Assembly: GCA_032164245.1 (NCBI GenBank)
Contig: JAVMKO010000002.1
Coordinates: 58,685,840 to 58,749,839 of the forward strand
Direction of reading: 5' to 3'
DNA: 64,000 nt
DNA from: Sternotherus odoratus
Taxonomy: Eukaryota > Chordata > Testudines > Kinosternidae
Part shown: positions 1 to 10,379 of the stretch, in pieces
Position numbering within the stretch: the stretch's first letter is position 1
Layout of the letters: the number at the start of each line of letters is the position of its first letter
Notes under the pieces: generated by a model
What the model saw: only the letters and a program-made list of their open reading frames with translations
Databases searched by the model: none
Told to the model about the DNA's origin: nothing
Translations under genes and position numbers: made by a program

Positions 1-740
1 TTTGCCCTACTACCCACAGAGATAGAGAATTTATCAGTAAAATAAAACTGGAAATAAGAAAATTCTTAACAGCGAGGATAATTAACTTTTGGAACATATT
101 GCCAAGGAATCGTAACCCACAGCTGGATCACTTCCAAAGGATATGTACTAATTAAATCACAATTTATTGGCTTAGTGCAGAAATTATTGGATTCTGTGAC
201 TTGCATTGTGCAAGAATTCAGAGTAGATGAGTAGTGAGACAAGGGAATGGTCCCTTCCAGCTTTTAAAATCCTGAGCTAATATAAATTAGTGTGGCTAAT
301 TTACCCCAAATGATGATCTGGCTTCCAAACCTATGTGAATTCCTTCTGATTAAAATATATGCCAGCCATGTACTGTAGTGTGCTGTATGGTAGTTATGAA
401 AAGTGGGATGCCTTTTTTTTATGTGCACTACTCCTTCAAATTTCCAAAAACTCTGCCCGTGTGCAGTGATAGCAGCCATTTTGTTCTGAGTTGCTGCTGC
501 GTTGCCTTGTGAATTCAGAAGATGGAGAAGCACTCTGGTCTCCTAGGAGTAAGGCTTCATTAGAACTAGAACAGGGTTACAAAAGCTTAAAGCGAGCCAG
601 GAGCTCCTAGCTGAGTGTCTGGTGAAGCTGCTGCTGGGCTGCTTCCAACCATTGCTTTCTAGCATGTGCTCTGCTCTTAAAGGCACAGCACATACTCCTA
701 ACTGCTCCTCCTCATAAAGAGACTAAAGCTGCATGAAAAA
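1..740. other. AT-rich unique-looking sequence, no feature recognised
   Basis: I see no coding region, RNA gene or recognisable repeat family here. The open frame at 264-533 (minus) has no domain, motif or codon pattern that I recognise, and I treat it as a chance frame. Confidence 0.5.
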
Positions 741-774
741 AAATGACTATTTTTTGCCAAAAAGCAGTTTGGGG

Positions 775-1085
775 TTATCTGAAACTATTCACAAATTCAA
801 CACCAATTCTACAAATAGTTTCAGAGACCTTTTTGGGGGAGGGGAGGAGGGGAAATGACTAGCTTTGCAAGGGGATTGACACCATTCACAAAACCAGAGG
901 AGGAGGGGTGTCATCACAGCCTCCCATAACTTTTATCCAGCGGGTTAGGGTACTCATCTGGGAGTGGTGAGACTGGGCTTTGTGTAAATACTTAAACATG
1001 TATTGGAGCAGTGTTGACTCAGGTCTCCCAAGAAAGTGCCCTAACCACCAGACTACAGAATCATTCTCTTTCTGGCCTAATGACA
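775..1085. repeat. Palindromic tRNA-like interspersed repeat (old)
   Basis: Two tRNA-like heads face each other. The plus strand at about 940-985 contains GGGTTAGGGTACTCATCTGG. The minus strand at about 1020-1060 contains GGTTAGGGCACTTTCTTGGG. Just upstream, 778-828 holds a smaller inverted repeat (CTGAAACTATT and AATAGTTTCAG). I recall palindromic amniote repeats whose two ends both resemble a tRNA-derived SINE head, and this copy fits that shape. The exact family and boundaries are not certain. Confidence 0.4.
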
Positions 1086-1089
1086 TTAC

Positions 1090-1760
1090 AATTATAATCT
1101 GCTGTGGAAGCCAGTAGACTGTCTACGGCACAATAGTTTAAACTGGAGATGGGAAAAATCAAAATCAAATAATACAGTGCCTGAGAAAGAATGATGACTA
1201 TAAACAAGGACTGCACTGAGTATTCGACTATAGAGAAACAACAACATTAGATTAAATGTGGTTGTTTAAATTTAACAAATATGCTGTCAAGTGTAAAAGA
1301 CACAGGACCCTAGCTAGCAAAGAATGTTGTCAGTGACTTCAAAATGGTGACTCGGAAGTTAATGTCAACAATGGAGTAAATAGGACCATTAGAATATTAC
1401 AAATTTGATTCCATACAATAGCGTAGGTCGCCCTAACAAATGTAACTATTTTATTAATGCAACTATTTCCCATTTGTATAGCTCAAATCTGTTATGAAAT
1501 AAAAATGAATTTTCTCAAATTCCAAAATGGAAAATAAAAAAGCAGTATATGTATGAGTTATGGATGTAGAGAAAGCAACATCAGAAGTTTATTTTTGAAT
1601 CCCCCCTATGCAGTGTTAGTAACAGGATTCTGAACAAAGTGAAAACCTACGCACCCAATGTCAAAACTACCTCTTCTTTTAATTCCAAAATATTTTTGAA
1701 TAATTTACTCCCCTACAAATTCCAACTGCATAGAAAATTGAGTTAGCCTGTGCTGTCTGT
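1090..1760. other. No recognisable feature
   Basis: AT-rich sequence with no gene, repeat family or structure that I can support. Confidence 0.5.
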
Positions 1761-1763
1761 TTT

Positions 1764-1846
1764 GTGTGTGTATATAATATACAATTATATAATTGTGTAT
1801 GTATATATAATATACAATTATATAATATACACACACACACACACAG
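1764..1846. repeat. TA/TG/CA microsatellite
   Basis: Low-complexity tract of TATA and ATTATA runs, with a duplicated TATAATATACAATTATATAA unit, ending in about ten CA dinucleotides. The short open frame across it (1750-1941) is a product of the repeat. Confidence 0.85.
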
Positions 1847-2172
1847 AGAGTGAAAATGCTTATGTCAACATGCACTTTGTCTTGCCAAAACAGTACTCCT
1901 TAATCACCATGTCTTCCATGAAGAGTCAAGGTGATGCTTGACTAGCTGTTAGAGTATCTGTGACTCATGATCAGAGGCATTCTACTTTCCCCTCCCTAAG
2001 GGAATCTTTGCAGTATTCCCTTTTAGGGGAATTGATTTCCAAAATACTCTTTCCTTGCATATTAGTAATTAGGGCTGTTGAGTAATCTCAGTTAACGCAC
2101 ACAATTAACTCAAAAAAAAAAAAAGAATCACGATTATTAAACAATAGAATACCAATTGAAATTTATTACAAA

Positions 2173-3178
2173 CTAGCGAAAATACCCGGCGTTGCTTGGG
2201 TCCATCGGAGGTGGGGAGGGGGCAGAGAGCTGAGCGAGTGCGGGGTCTGTTGGAGGGGGGAGAGGGCAGAGAGCAAACCTGACACCCCCACATCACCCCC
2301 CCAACCAAACCCGACACCCCCACCTCACTTACCCCTCGACCAAACCCGACTCACATTTTCACACCCCCACCCAAACCCAACACCCCCACATCACCCCCCT
2401 ACCAACACCCCCTGACCAACATCCACACCTCACCCCACCGTAGACCAAACCTGACACACCCACCTCACTTTCCCCCCCAACCAAACCCAACACCCCTACC
2501 TACCACCACAAACAAAGCCGACACCCACACCTCACTTACCCCTCGACCAACCCCGACCCCCCTCCTCACCCCCCCAACCAAACCCAACACCCCCACCTTA
2601 CCCCCCCACCAAACCCAACACCCCCTGACCAACCCCAACACCCACACCTCACCCCTCACCCACCCCGACACCTTCCCACTCCCCCAGACCAAACCCAACA
2701 CCCCCGGCTCACATACCCCCTAACAAACCCGACACCGCCACCTCACCCCCGACCAAACCCGACACCCCCACCTCACCCCCCGACCAAGCCCCACACCCCT
2801 ACCTCACTTACTCTCTGACCAAACCCAACTCGGGTCCGTCGGAGGTGGGGAGAGGGCAGAGAGCTAGCGAGTGCGGGGTCCGTTGGAGGGGGGAGGGGGC
2901 AGAGAGCTGAGCGAATGCAGGGTCCGTTGGAGGGGGTATTATGACATCATAACTATGTCACAGAGAACAACAGCTGCCCAGCTGATGTGATTGGCCTTTA
3001 AATAGTTTCACCCCTGGGGGGCGTCAGAGGTGAGATTTGAAAATTTTTTGACTCTTACCCTGATTAGGACCCTAAGACCTATAACTGTACCAATTTTCAA
3101 GTCTCTAGCTCAAACGGTGTGGAAGGAGTAAGTGCACGTACATACACGCATACACCATTTGACTTTTATATATAGAGA
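2173..3178 (-). mobile_element. Helitron-like non-autonomous element, copy 1, nested in the hAT arm
   Basis: Read on the minus strand the element begins with TC followed by TCTATATATAAAAGTC and ends with a GC hairpin (AGCAACGCCGGG), a short spacer and CTAG. It sits between A and T with no TSD. These are the usual Helitron termini: 5' TC, a 3' hairpin close to CTRR, and insertion between A and T. The family assignment rests on these ends and three copies in this window. There is no Rep/helicase frame. The middle (about 2270-2830) is a minisatellite that is G-rich on the element's sense strand. Removing the element rejoins the hAT arm, so the Helitron arrived after the hAT. Confidence 0.75.
2270..2830 (-). 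repeat. G-rich minisatellite inside Helitron copy 1
   Basis: Imperfect tandem units of about 20-45 bp, built on GGTGTCGGGTTTGGTC and GGGGGTGAGGTG on the minus strand (C-rich as printed). Open frames across it translate to low-complexity G/V/W-rich or P/T/H-rich strings and are not genes. The repeated runs of three or more G have G-quadruplex potential. Confidence 0.8.
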
Positions 3179-3780
3179 TTTTTGGATTTTTTTTACATTT
3201 TCTAATATATTGATTTCAATTACACCACCAAATACAAAGTGTACAGTGCTCACTTTATATTATTTTTATTATAAATATTTGCACTGTAAAAATGATAAAC
3301 AAAAGAAACAGTATTTTTCAGTTCACCTCTTACACATACTCTAGTGCAATCTCTTTATTGTGAAAGTGCAATTTACAAATGTAGATTTTTTTGTTACATA
3401 ACTCAGCTCAAAACCAAAACAATGCAAAACTTTAGAGCCTATAAGCCCACTCACTCCTACTTCTTGTTCCACCAATAGCTAAGACAAACAAGTTTGTTTA
3501 CATTTACGAGAGATAATGATGACCACTTCTTATTTACAATGTCACCAGAAAGTATGGGACTTTTGTAGCTGGCATTGCAAGGTATGTACATGCCAGATAC
3601 TCTAAACTATCATAAGACTCTTCATGCCATCATTCCAGAGGACATGCTTCCATGCTGATGACACTCATTAAAAATAATGTGTTAATTAAATTTGTGACTA
3701 ACTCCTTGGGGGGGAAATTGTATGTCCCCTGCTCATATTACCCACATTCTGCCAAATATTTCATGTTATAGCAGTCCCAG

Positions 3781-4337
3781 ATGATGACTCAGCACGTTGT
3801 TCATTTTAAGAACCCTTTCACTGCAGATCTGATAAAATGCAAAGAAGGTACCAATGTGAGATTTCAAAAGATAGCTACAGCACTCAACCCAAAGTTTAAG
3901 AATCAGAAGTGCCTTCCAAAATCTGAATTGGATGATGTGTGGAACATGCTTTCAAAGGTCTTAAAAGAAAACCACTCCGATGAAGAAACTACAGAACCCA
4001 AAAAAGAAAATCAACCTTCTGCTGATGGCATCTGATGGCATCTGACTCAGATGATGATGAAAATGAACATGAGTTGGGCCACACTGCTTTGGATTGTTAT
4101 TGAGCAAAACCCATCATCAGCATGGACGCATGTCCTGTGGAATGATGGTTGAAGCATGAAGGGACATATGAATCTTTAGTGCATCTGGCATGTAAATATC
4201 TTGCAACACCAGCCACAACAGTGCCATCAGAATGCCTGTTCTCACTTTCAGGTGACATTATGAACAAGAAGTGGGCAGCATTATCTCCTGAAAATGAAAA
4301 TAAACTTGTTTGTCTGAGCAATTGGCTGAACAATAAA
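3781..4337 (+). pseudogene. Decayed hAT transposase fragment (C-terminal part)
   Basis: Two open pieces of one former protein lie in line. The first (3781-4035, 84 aa) contains NVRFQKIATALNPKFKN and an acidic stretch. The second (4149-4340, 63 aa) contains ATPATTVPSECLFSL, then NKKWAALSPEN and CLSNWLNNK. That order matches the C-terminal hAT dimerisation domain (an A-P-S/C-E-R-x-F-S-like core followed by K-R-x-x-L-x-P-x-x). The core arginine of the usual ERLFS is lost (ECLFS). A duplicated 11-bp stretch near 4025-4045 and in-frame stops separate the pieces, and the N-terminal zinc finger and the catalytic region are absent. It is therefore non-functional. The minus-strand frame at 4097-4333 is a shadow. 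Confidence 0.8.
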
Positions 4338-4699
4338 TAGGACTGAGTGGACTTGTAGGCTCTATAAAGTTTTACATTGTTTTATTTTTGAATGCAATGA
4401 TTTTTTGTACATAATTCTACATTTGTAAGTTCAACCCTCATGATAAGGTGATGCTCTACAGTATTTGTATTAAGTGAATTGAAAAATACTATTTCTTTTC
4501 TTTTTTTACAGTGCAAATATTTGTAACAAAAATAAAGTGAGCACTGTGCATTTTGTATTCTGTTATAATTGAAATCAATATATTTGAAAATGTAGGAAAC
4601 ATCCAAAAATATTTAAATAAATGGTATTCTATTATTGTTTAACGGTGTGATCAATCACAATTTTTTTATAATCACTTGACAGCTCTGTTAATAATATCT

Positions 4700-5120
4700 G
4701 GAAGCCTCTAAGTGTAGATGCAAAAATGGAAACTGTGCTAGTGCAATTATTTTTGCTTGAATATTCAGAACAGATTAAATAACCATCATTAGTTGGGACC
4801 TTAATCTTCTTGCCATGCAGGAAATTAAGGCCCCCTGACTTACCATCCAAGTTGGTCACTAAATTGTGCAGTGACTAACTGCACAATATAATAACAAATA
4901 ATCAAAATGAACAGTTGAAAATTCTTTGTGAAAACTGTTTTATGGATACAAACAGTTCATGAGAAAAAAGAGGGTAGAATTGATAATGAATAGTTTTTGC
5001 AATAAACAGTTTGACTTGCTCTGTCATGTACATTTGAGACACTTTTCTATACCCATCGGAAACATGCATTTTTGTAAAAAAATTAAATGAGAACTCTGCT
5101 CCCTGAAAACATTGCAGTGC
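4700..5120. other. No recognisable feature
   Basis: AT-rich sequence. Short minus frames at 4632-4859 and 4902-5204 show no recognisable domain. Confidence 0.5.
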
Positions 5121-5125
5121 TATAG

Positions 5126-5200
5126 GGTCTGATCCAAAGGCTTTTGAAGCCAATAAGAGTCTTTCCATTGACTTCAGTAAACTCTGGATCATCATACAGA
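5126..5200. repeat. Small palindromic MITE-like repeat
   Basis: A left half with GATCCAAAGGCTTTTGAAG is mirrored by a right half with TTGACTTCAGTAAACTCTGG followed by ATC. I recall this short palindrome as a dispersed amniote repeat, but its class is not certain. Confidence 0.45.
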
Positions 5201-6880
5201 ACACTGAGGCACAAGGAGTATGTTTCCTCCATGGGGAAAAACAGGGAATAGCTAGAGTAACAGTTTTTTAAAACATTTTCCCTTGTTTGGTCTCTATCCT
5301 TTGCTACTAAATCTAATCTAAAGGCATTTTTAAAAAAACAGTACACAATGGCAAGGAGATTAAGGGAAGTTTACACCTCCAGCAACACATTATATACACA
5401 TTAACAGCATTGTTCTTAAACTTGAACTGCACTGGATTCAGCCTGAGGCTGCTTTATTTAAGTGGTTTAATTTTATATTCTATATTTTCTTTAAGAGGGA
5501 AGATGTAATATGCAGAATAAAGGCTCTAATAAATGTATTGGAAGACTTTCCTGACAGCCTGTTGAAAACACAAATTAAAGCTTTTTATTTGGGGATGGAG
5601 GAAAAGGGTGTTGGTGGGGAGAGTGAAATCTCAGGATGCCTGAAGTGAATGAATGGTATATCTATCTCCTCTGGCTTTGAAAGCAGAATAACAAGGCAAG
5701 TAACTCCTCTTCAAAACAATGAATTGTTAGAGCTAGGCTTTTCATTGTCAAGATTAAGAGTTGAGAATGAACATGATTTTGCAAGGAAGCAATCATTGTA
5801 TTATCATATCAAATGTCAGAGCTTTAGAACTATGGAAATGTGTCTAGAATTCTTTCTTCAACTAAAGAGCTGCACAAAGAATCAGAGGCTCAGTTTAAGA
5901 CCTCAGGAAATTATGAGAGCTGGTCAATAGAAATAGATACATGTACAATTACTGCCTCAAACTCCAAGTGTTTGGATGATCTGGTCTTAGATTGTAGCAA
6001 AGCCACAGAAACATAGAGCTCCTAAGGATAGGAGTGGTGAGGAATCTAGCTCTGGGACTTCAAAGTACAATCCATTTTACTCATGAAAGAAAGCAAGATA
6101 AGGAGGGGTCAGCACATCTCAAATCTGGTCAGGTAGGGAAGGGAAGGGAAATTCAGGTCAGTGCTATGTGAATGATGTTTAGGCTAGTGGAGCTAACAAT
6201 GTAGTGCTCCAAGACTCAATATCCCTTACTACCCTTTGCAACTTAAATACCTTTTAAACTTAAAATACCTCTCCTTGATGTTCCTGTTCCTGTTCCTCAA
6301 GGACCACAAATGATAACCATAGCAGTAAAAAGATGTTATTTTGTTAAGAAAGCCTTCTGAAGTGCCACTATCTTCTGGATCTCACTGGGTGTTTTCTATG
6401 TATCTGGACTATGTTTTTCAGGTCACATAGACACTGTGTTCCTGTGTGCGGGATGAGTATACTCCTAGATAATCACTATAAAACTAGCCCATGTTACCCT
6501 CTGCTAAATTTAAGTCTTGATATTTTGTCTAGCAGTTTATGATTCTGTGTTGCCAATTCTTGTAATTATATTGTTACCTACATCAAGAAAAATGCCATTA
6601 AAATCAATGGGACTGCTAGTGAAATAAGCTACTTCTCAGAGTGAGTAAGGCTATCACAATCTAGCCATTAGAATAGTACTTTTAAAAAGTTCCTCTCACT
6701 GAAACTTTTATATTAGTTTTGAAAAATTAGATATGCACAAATTTTTCATCTTGATTTGGTGGAACAGAATGTATTAAGTGTTTTTGAGAAACCAGAAATC
6801 ACATAAAATGGGAGCAGGCTGTGATAATTTAAGCTGGGGAGTTTTTGTTGAATCTACTACTGAGACATTGGCAAAATCTA
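5200..6880. other. Mostly unrecognised sequence; one short repeat fragment near 6590-6660
   Basis: No gene seen. The stretch around 6590-6660 (ATCAATGGGACTGCTAGTG, then AGAGTGAGTAAGG) resembles a fragment of the same class of short palindromic amniote repeats as at 13718. The frame at 5649-5930 has no recognisable feature. Confidence 0.4.
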
Positions 6881-7099
6881 TCTATATATATAAAGTCAAG
6901 TGGTGTATGTATGTATGACAGTGACCTCCTCCCGCACCGTTTGAGCCAGAGACTTGAAATTTGGTACAGTTAGGGGTCTTGGGGTCTAGATGGTCGTAAG
7001 GGTAGAAAAATTTTTGGATCTCACCTCTGACGGCCCCCAGGGGTGAAAGTCTTTCAGGGCCAATCACATCAGCAGGGCGGCTAGGTGGTGATGATGTCA

Positions 7100-8295
7100 T
7101 AATACCCCCTCCAACAGACACCACACTCACTCAGCTCATTGCCCCACCCTCCTCCAACGGAACCCCGGAGATCCCTCAGTTCTCTGCCCCTCCCCCCTCC
7201 CAACGGAACCCCAGAATCCATCAGCTCTGTGCCCCCCCCCCCACCTGCGAAGGTCCCCGGAATCCCTCGACTCTGGGCCCCCTCCCCGCCTTCGACCAAA
7301 CCCGACACCCTCTGGCTCACTTACCCCCCGACTGAACCCGACACCCCCACCTCACCCCCCCCACCAATCGCAACACCCCCAGACCAAACCCGACACCCCC
7401 CGGCTCACTTATCCCCCGACCGAACCCGACACCCACACCTTGCCCCCCCAAGCAAACCCGACACCCCCACATCACCCCCCCACCAACCCCAACACTCCCT
7501 GACCAACCCCAACACCCACACCTCACCCCTCACCCACCCCGACACCTCCCCACCCCCCCCAGACCAAACCCGACACTCCCTGGCTCACTTACCCCCTGAC
7601 CGAACCCGACACCCCCACCTCACCCCCCCAAGCAAACCCGACACCCCCTGACCAACCCCAACACCCACACCTCACCCCTCACCAACCCCGACAACTTCCC
7701 ACCCCCGGCTCACTTACCCCCCCGACCGAACCCGACACCCCCACCTCACCCCCCCACCAATCACAACACCCCCAGACCAAACCCGACACCCCTGGCTCAC
7801 TTACCTCCCAACCAAACCCGACACCCCCCCCAAGCAAACCCGACACCCCCACCTCACCCCCCCATCAACCGCAACACCCCCTGACCAACCCCAACACCCA
7901 CACCTCACCCCTCACCCACCCCAACACCTTCCCACCCCCCCAGACCAAACCCAACACCCCCCAGCTCACTTACCCCGGACCGAACCAGACACCCCTACCT
8001 CATCCCCCCAAGCAAACCCGACACCCCCACCTCACCCCCCCCACCAACCGCAACACCCCCCGACCAACCGCAACACCCACACCTCACCCCTCACCCACCC
8101 CAACACCTTCCCACCCCCCCAGACCAAACCCGACACCCCCTGGCTCACTTACCCCCCCGACCGAACCCGACACCCCCACCTCACACCCCCACCAACCGCA
8201 AAAACCCCTGACCAACCCCAACACCCACACCTCACCCCTCACCCACCCCGACAACTTCCCACCCCCCCAGACCAAACCCGACACCCCCACAGCTC
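7100..8295 (+). repeat. C-rich minisatellite block in Helitron copy 2
   Basis: Imperfect tandem units built on CCAAACCCGACACCCCC and CACCTCACCCC. Larger higher-order blocks also recur, for example CAACACCCACACCTCACCCC at several positions between about 7508 and 8240. The orientation is opposite to the block that follows. Confidence 0.85.
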
Positions 8296-8337
8296 ACAGT
8301 GCACTGTGTAGCACACAGATTATTAAATACACTGTTC

Positions 8338-8940
8338 GGTCGGGGGGTGAAGTGGGGCTGTCGGGTTTGCTCAGGGGGTGAGGTGGGGGTGTCGGGTTTG
8401 GTCGGGGGGTCAGGTGGGGGTGTTGGGTTCAGTCGGGGGGTGAGGTGGGGGTGTTGGGTTTGCTTCGGGGGGTCAGGTGGGGTTGTCGGGTTTGATCGGG
8501 GGGTAAGTGAGCCGGGGGGTGTTGGGGTTGGTCAGGGGGGGTGGGAAGGTGTCGGGGTGGGTGAGGGGTGAGGTGTGGGTGTTGGGGTTGGTCAGGGGGT
8601 GTCAACTGTCTGCCCCCTCCCCACCTCCGACTGACCCGAGCAACGCCGGACACTTTTACTCTGTGTCCCCCCCCCCCACCTGCGAAGGTCCCCGGAATCC
8701 CTCGGCTCTGTGCCCCCTCCTCGCCTGCGATGGATCCGAGTTGGGTTTGGTGGGACGGTAAGTGAGGTGGGGGTGTCGGGTTCGGTCGGGGGGTGAGGTG
8801 GGGGTGTTGGGTTTACTTGGGGGGGTCAGGTGGGGGTGTTGGGTTTGGTCGGGGGGTAAGTGAGCCGGGGGGTGTTGGGGTTGGTCAGGGGGTGTCAGCT
8901 GTCTGCCCCCTCCCCACCTCCGACTGACCCGAGCAACGCC
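8338..8940 (+). repeat. G-rich minisatellite block in Helitron copy 2
   Basis: The same units as the preceding block but in reverse complement (GGTGTCGGGTTTGGTCGG, GGGGTGAGGTGGGGG). A roughly 45-bp spacer at 8293-8338 with the palindrome CAGTGCACTG separates the two. This is the orientation seen in copies 1 and 3 relative to the element ends. Confidence 0.85.
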
Positions 8941-8955
8941 GGGCACTTTTGCTAG

Positions 8956-9477
8956 TGAACATATAAAAAGTAAGAGTCTGTCTGTTGTCCTGAAAGGCTC
9001 GTTAATGTGTTCACTTTTAATGATCGCTTCACTGAACTTGTGGCTAAAAATACCCCAACCCTTTCTTGATATTATAGCCAATTTCTCATGAAATGCTACA
9101 GAAAATCACTGAATTGTTTTATTTTTCTTAGAGGAATAAAAGTAGATCAGTCACTAAACAGTTCACAGGCTTTAAATATGTCTGTCTGTGTCAGATGTAG
9201 TGGATGAAGATGACTTCTGAAAATATGTATGCACACTCTATTTGACTGTAAGGATGTGCCATTCAAACACAACATATTGCCAGGAATCACAAGGTAATTT
9301 CCTAATGGGACAAATGTTGGAATGGAATTCTTGCAGTGTTTGCATTTAAAACTGTGGTGAGCTTAGAACTCACTATCACCAGCAGACATGTGAAAACATA
9401 TTTTATTCTATTCTGTATAGGTTCTTATACCACATTCATCACTGTAATATTTGAGCATTTTCAGTAGTGCATTAAAC
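8956..9477. other. No recognisable feature
   Basis: Unique-looking AT-rich sequence. The last 40 bp (CACTGTAATATTTGAGCATT) may be a relic of a SINE-type repeat that also appears near 31430. Confidence 0.4.
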
Positions 9478-9851
9478 CAGTGGTCCCCAACCTTTTGTTC
9501 ACCGCGGACCGGTCAACGCGGCCGAGTAATGGTTGCGGCCCGGGGGCTCTGTGCGGTGCGGCGGACCCTTGTATGTCCGCCGAAAACCCGCAGAATTCAG
9601 TAGCCCATCTTTATTTTTTTATTTTACGGCGCGGCGGGATCTTGCATGTCCGCCGAAAAGCCGCAGAAAAACGGCGGAAAAGCAGAAAAAAGCGGAACTC
9701 TTGCCGCACCGGAAGGGAAGGCAGGGCCGGAAGCGGAAGGGAAAGCGGCCGGAAGCGGAAGGGGCGGGACGGAGGGGAACGTGGCCGCGGACCGGTAACG
9801 AATGCTCCACGGACCGGTACCGGTCCACGGACCGGGGGTTGGGGACCACTG
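9478..9851. mobile_element. hAT-type MITE with perfect 8-bp TSD
   Basis: Termini CAGTGGTCCCCAACC and GGTTGGGGACCACTG are inverted repeats. Flanking 8-mers CATTAAAC (9470-9477 and 9852-9859) are identical. TIR form and TSD length are those of the hAT superfamily. The 374-bp interior is GC-rich with AAAGCCGCAG and GGAAGCGGAAGGG motifs and no transposase. The overlapping frames at 9480-10023 are readings through this GC-rich interior. It belongs to the same family as 46882-47294. Confidence 0.88.
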
Positions 9852-10010
9852 CATTAAACAACATGTTTATATATCTGTCACATAATGTTTGTTCTTTCAT
9901 CCTCTTCTTAGGGGGGAGAAGCATGTTCAGTGGTTTATCTCTTGTTTTGGAAGGATTTTGTTTGATTTCAGTATACCTGTAGGTTACAAGGCATTTTTGA
10001 TCAACTATAC

Positions 10011-10343
10011 CAGGGATCGGCAATCTTTGGCCTGCGGCCCGCCAGGGTAAGCCCCGGCGGGCCGGGCTGGTTTGTTTACTTGCCTCATCCTCAGATTTGG
10101 CTGATCACGGCTCCCTCTGGCCACAGTTTGCCACTCCAGGCCAATGGGGGCTGCGGGAAGCAGCATGGGCCAATATAGGTGCAGGCCGCTGCTTCCCACA
10201 GTCCCCATTGGCCTGGAACGGCGAACCGCGGCCAGTGGGAGGTCTGATTGGCCGAACCTGTGGATGTGGCAGGTAAACAAACTGACCTGGGCCACCAGGG
10301 GGCTTGCCCTGGCGGGCCACATGCCACAGGTTTCCAATCCCTG
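10011..10343. mobile_element. hAT-type palindromic MITE
   Basis: TIRs CAGGGATCGGCAATCTTTGG and the inverted match ending CCAATCCCTG, with TSDs AACTATAC (10003-10010) and ATCTATAC (10344-10351) agreeing at 7 of 8. The similarity continues inward: CCAATGGGGGCTGCGGGAAG in the left half faces CTTCCCACAGTCCCCATTGG in the right half, so most of the 333 bp forms one hairpin. Open frames here on both strands are mirror readings of the palindrome, not genes. Confidence 0.85.
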
Positions 10344-10379
10344 ATCTATACTGACTTCCTGTGTACCACAAGTCATAGG

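Larger units (their letters stand above)
2070..4687 (+). mobile_element. hAT DNA transposon with long foldback arms, interrupted by a Helitron
   Basis: The left end reads TAGGGCTGTTGAGTAATC and the right end is its inverted match, ending GACAGCTCTG. Flanking 8-mers TTAGTAAT (2062-2069) and TTAATAAT (4688-4695) agree at 7 of 8 bases, as expected for a hAT TSD. The inverted similarity is not confined to the tips. The left arm (2070-2172 plus 3179 to about 3670) is an inverted copy of the right arm (about 4080-4687), so the element can fold into a hairpin with arms of roughly 600 bp. The right arm includes the end of the transposase frame, so an inverted copy of that coding region lies in the left arm. 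Without the nested Helitron the element is about 1.6 kb. It is non-autonomous. Confidence 0.85.
6881..8955 (+). mobile_element. Helitron-like non-autonomous element, copy 2 (expanded)
   Basis: It starts TCTATATATATAAAGTC after an A and ends CAACGCCGGGCACTTTTGCTAG before a T (key parts: the GC hairpin, a short spacer, CTAG). The first 200 bp match copies 1 and 3, including GAGACTTGAAATTTGGTACA and a GGCCAATCACATCAGC segment. There is no coding capacity; the 170-aa frame at 7139-7651 is a reading through a C-rich repeat. At about 2.1 kb it is twice the size of the other copies, owing to minisatellite growth in both orientations. Confidence 0.75.

Noticed and set aside
775..1085. tRNA genes
   Set aside because: The tRNA-like heads lack a complete cloverleaf and lie in an inverted SINE-like repeat, so they are repeat relics.
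7139..7651. 170-aa proline-rich open frame
   Set aside because: It is a reading through the C-rich minisatellite of a Helitron-like element, with PDTPTSPP-type periodicity that follows the DNA repeat unit.
6881..8955. CRISPR-like array
   Set aside because: Units are imperfect, short and without unique spacers of constant length. It is a minisatellite in a eukaryotic mobile element.
9619..10376. Several overlapping 70-130-aa frames on both strands
   Set aside because: They read through two hAT-type MITEs, one of which is a long palindrome, so mirror-image frames are expected.
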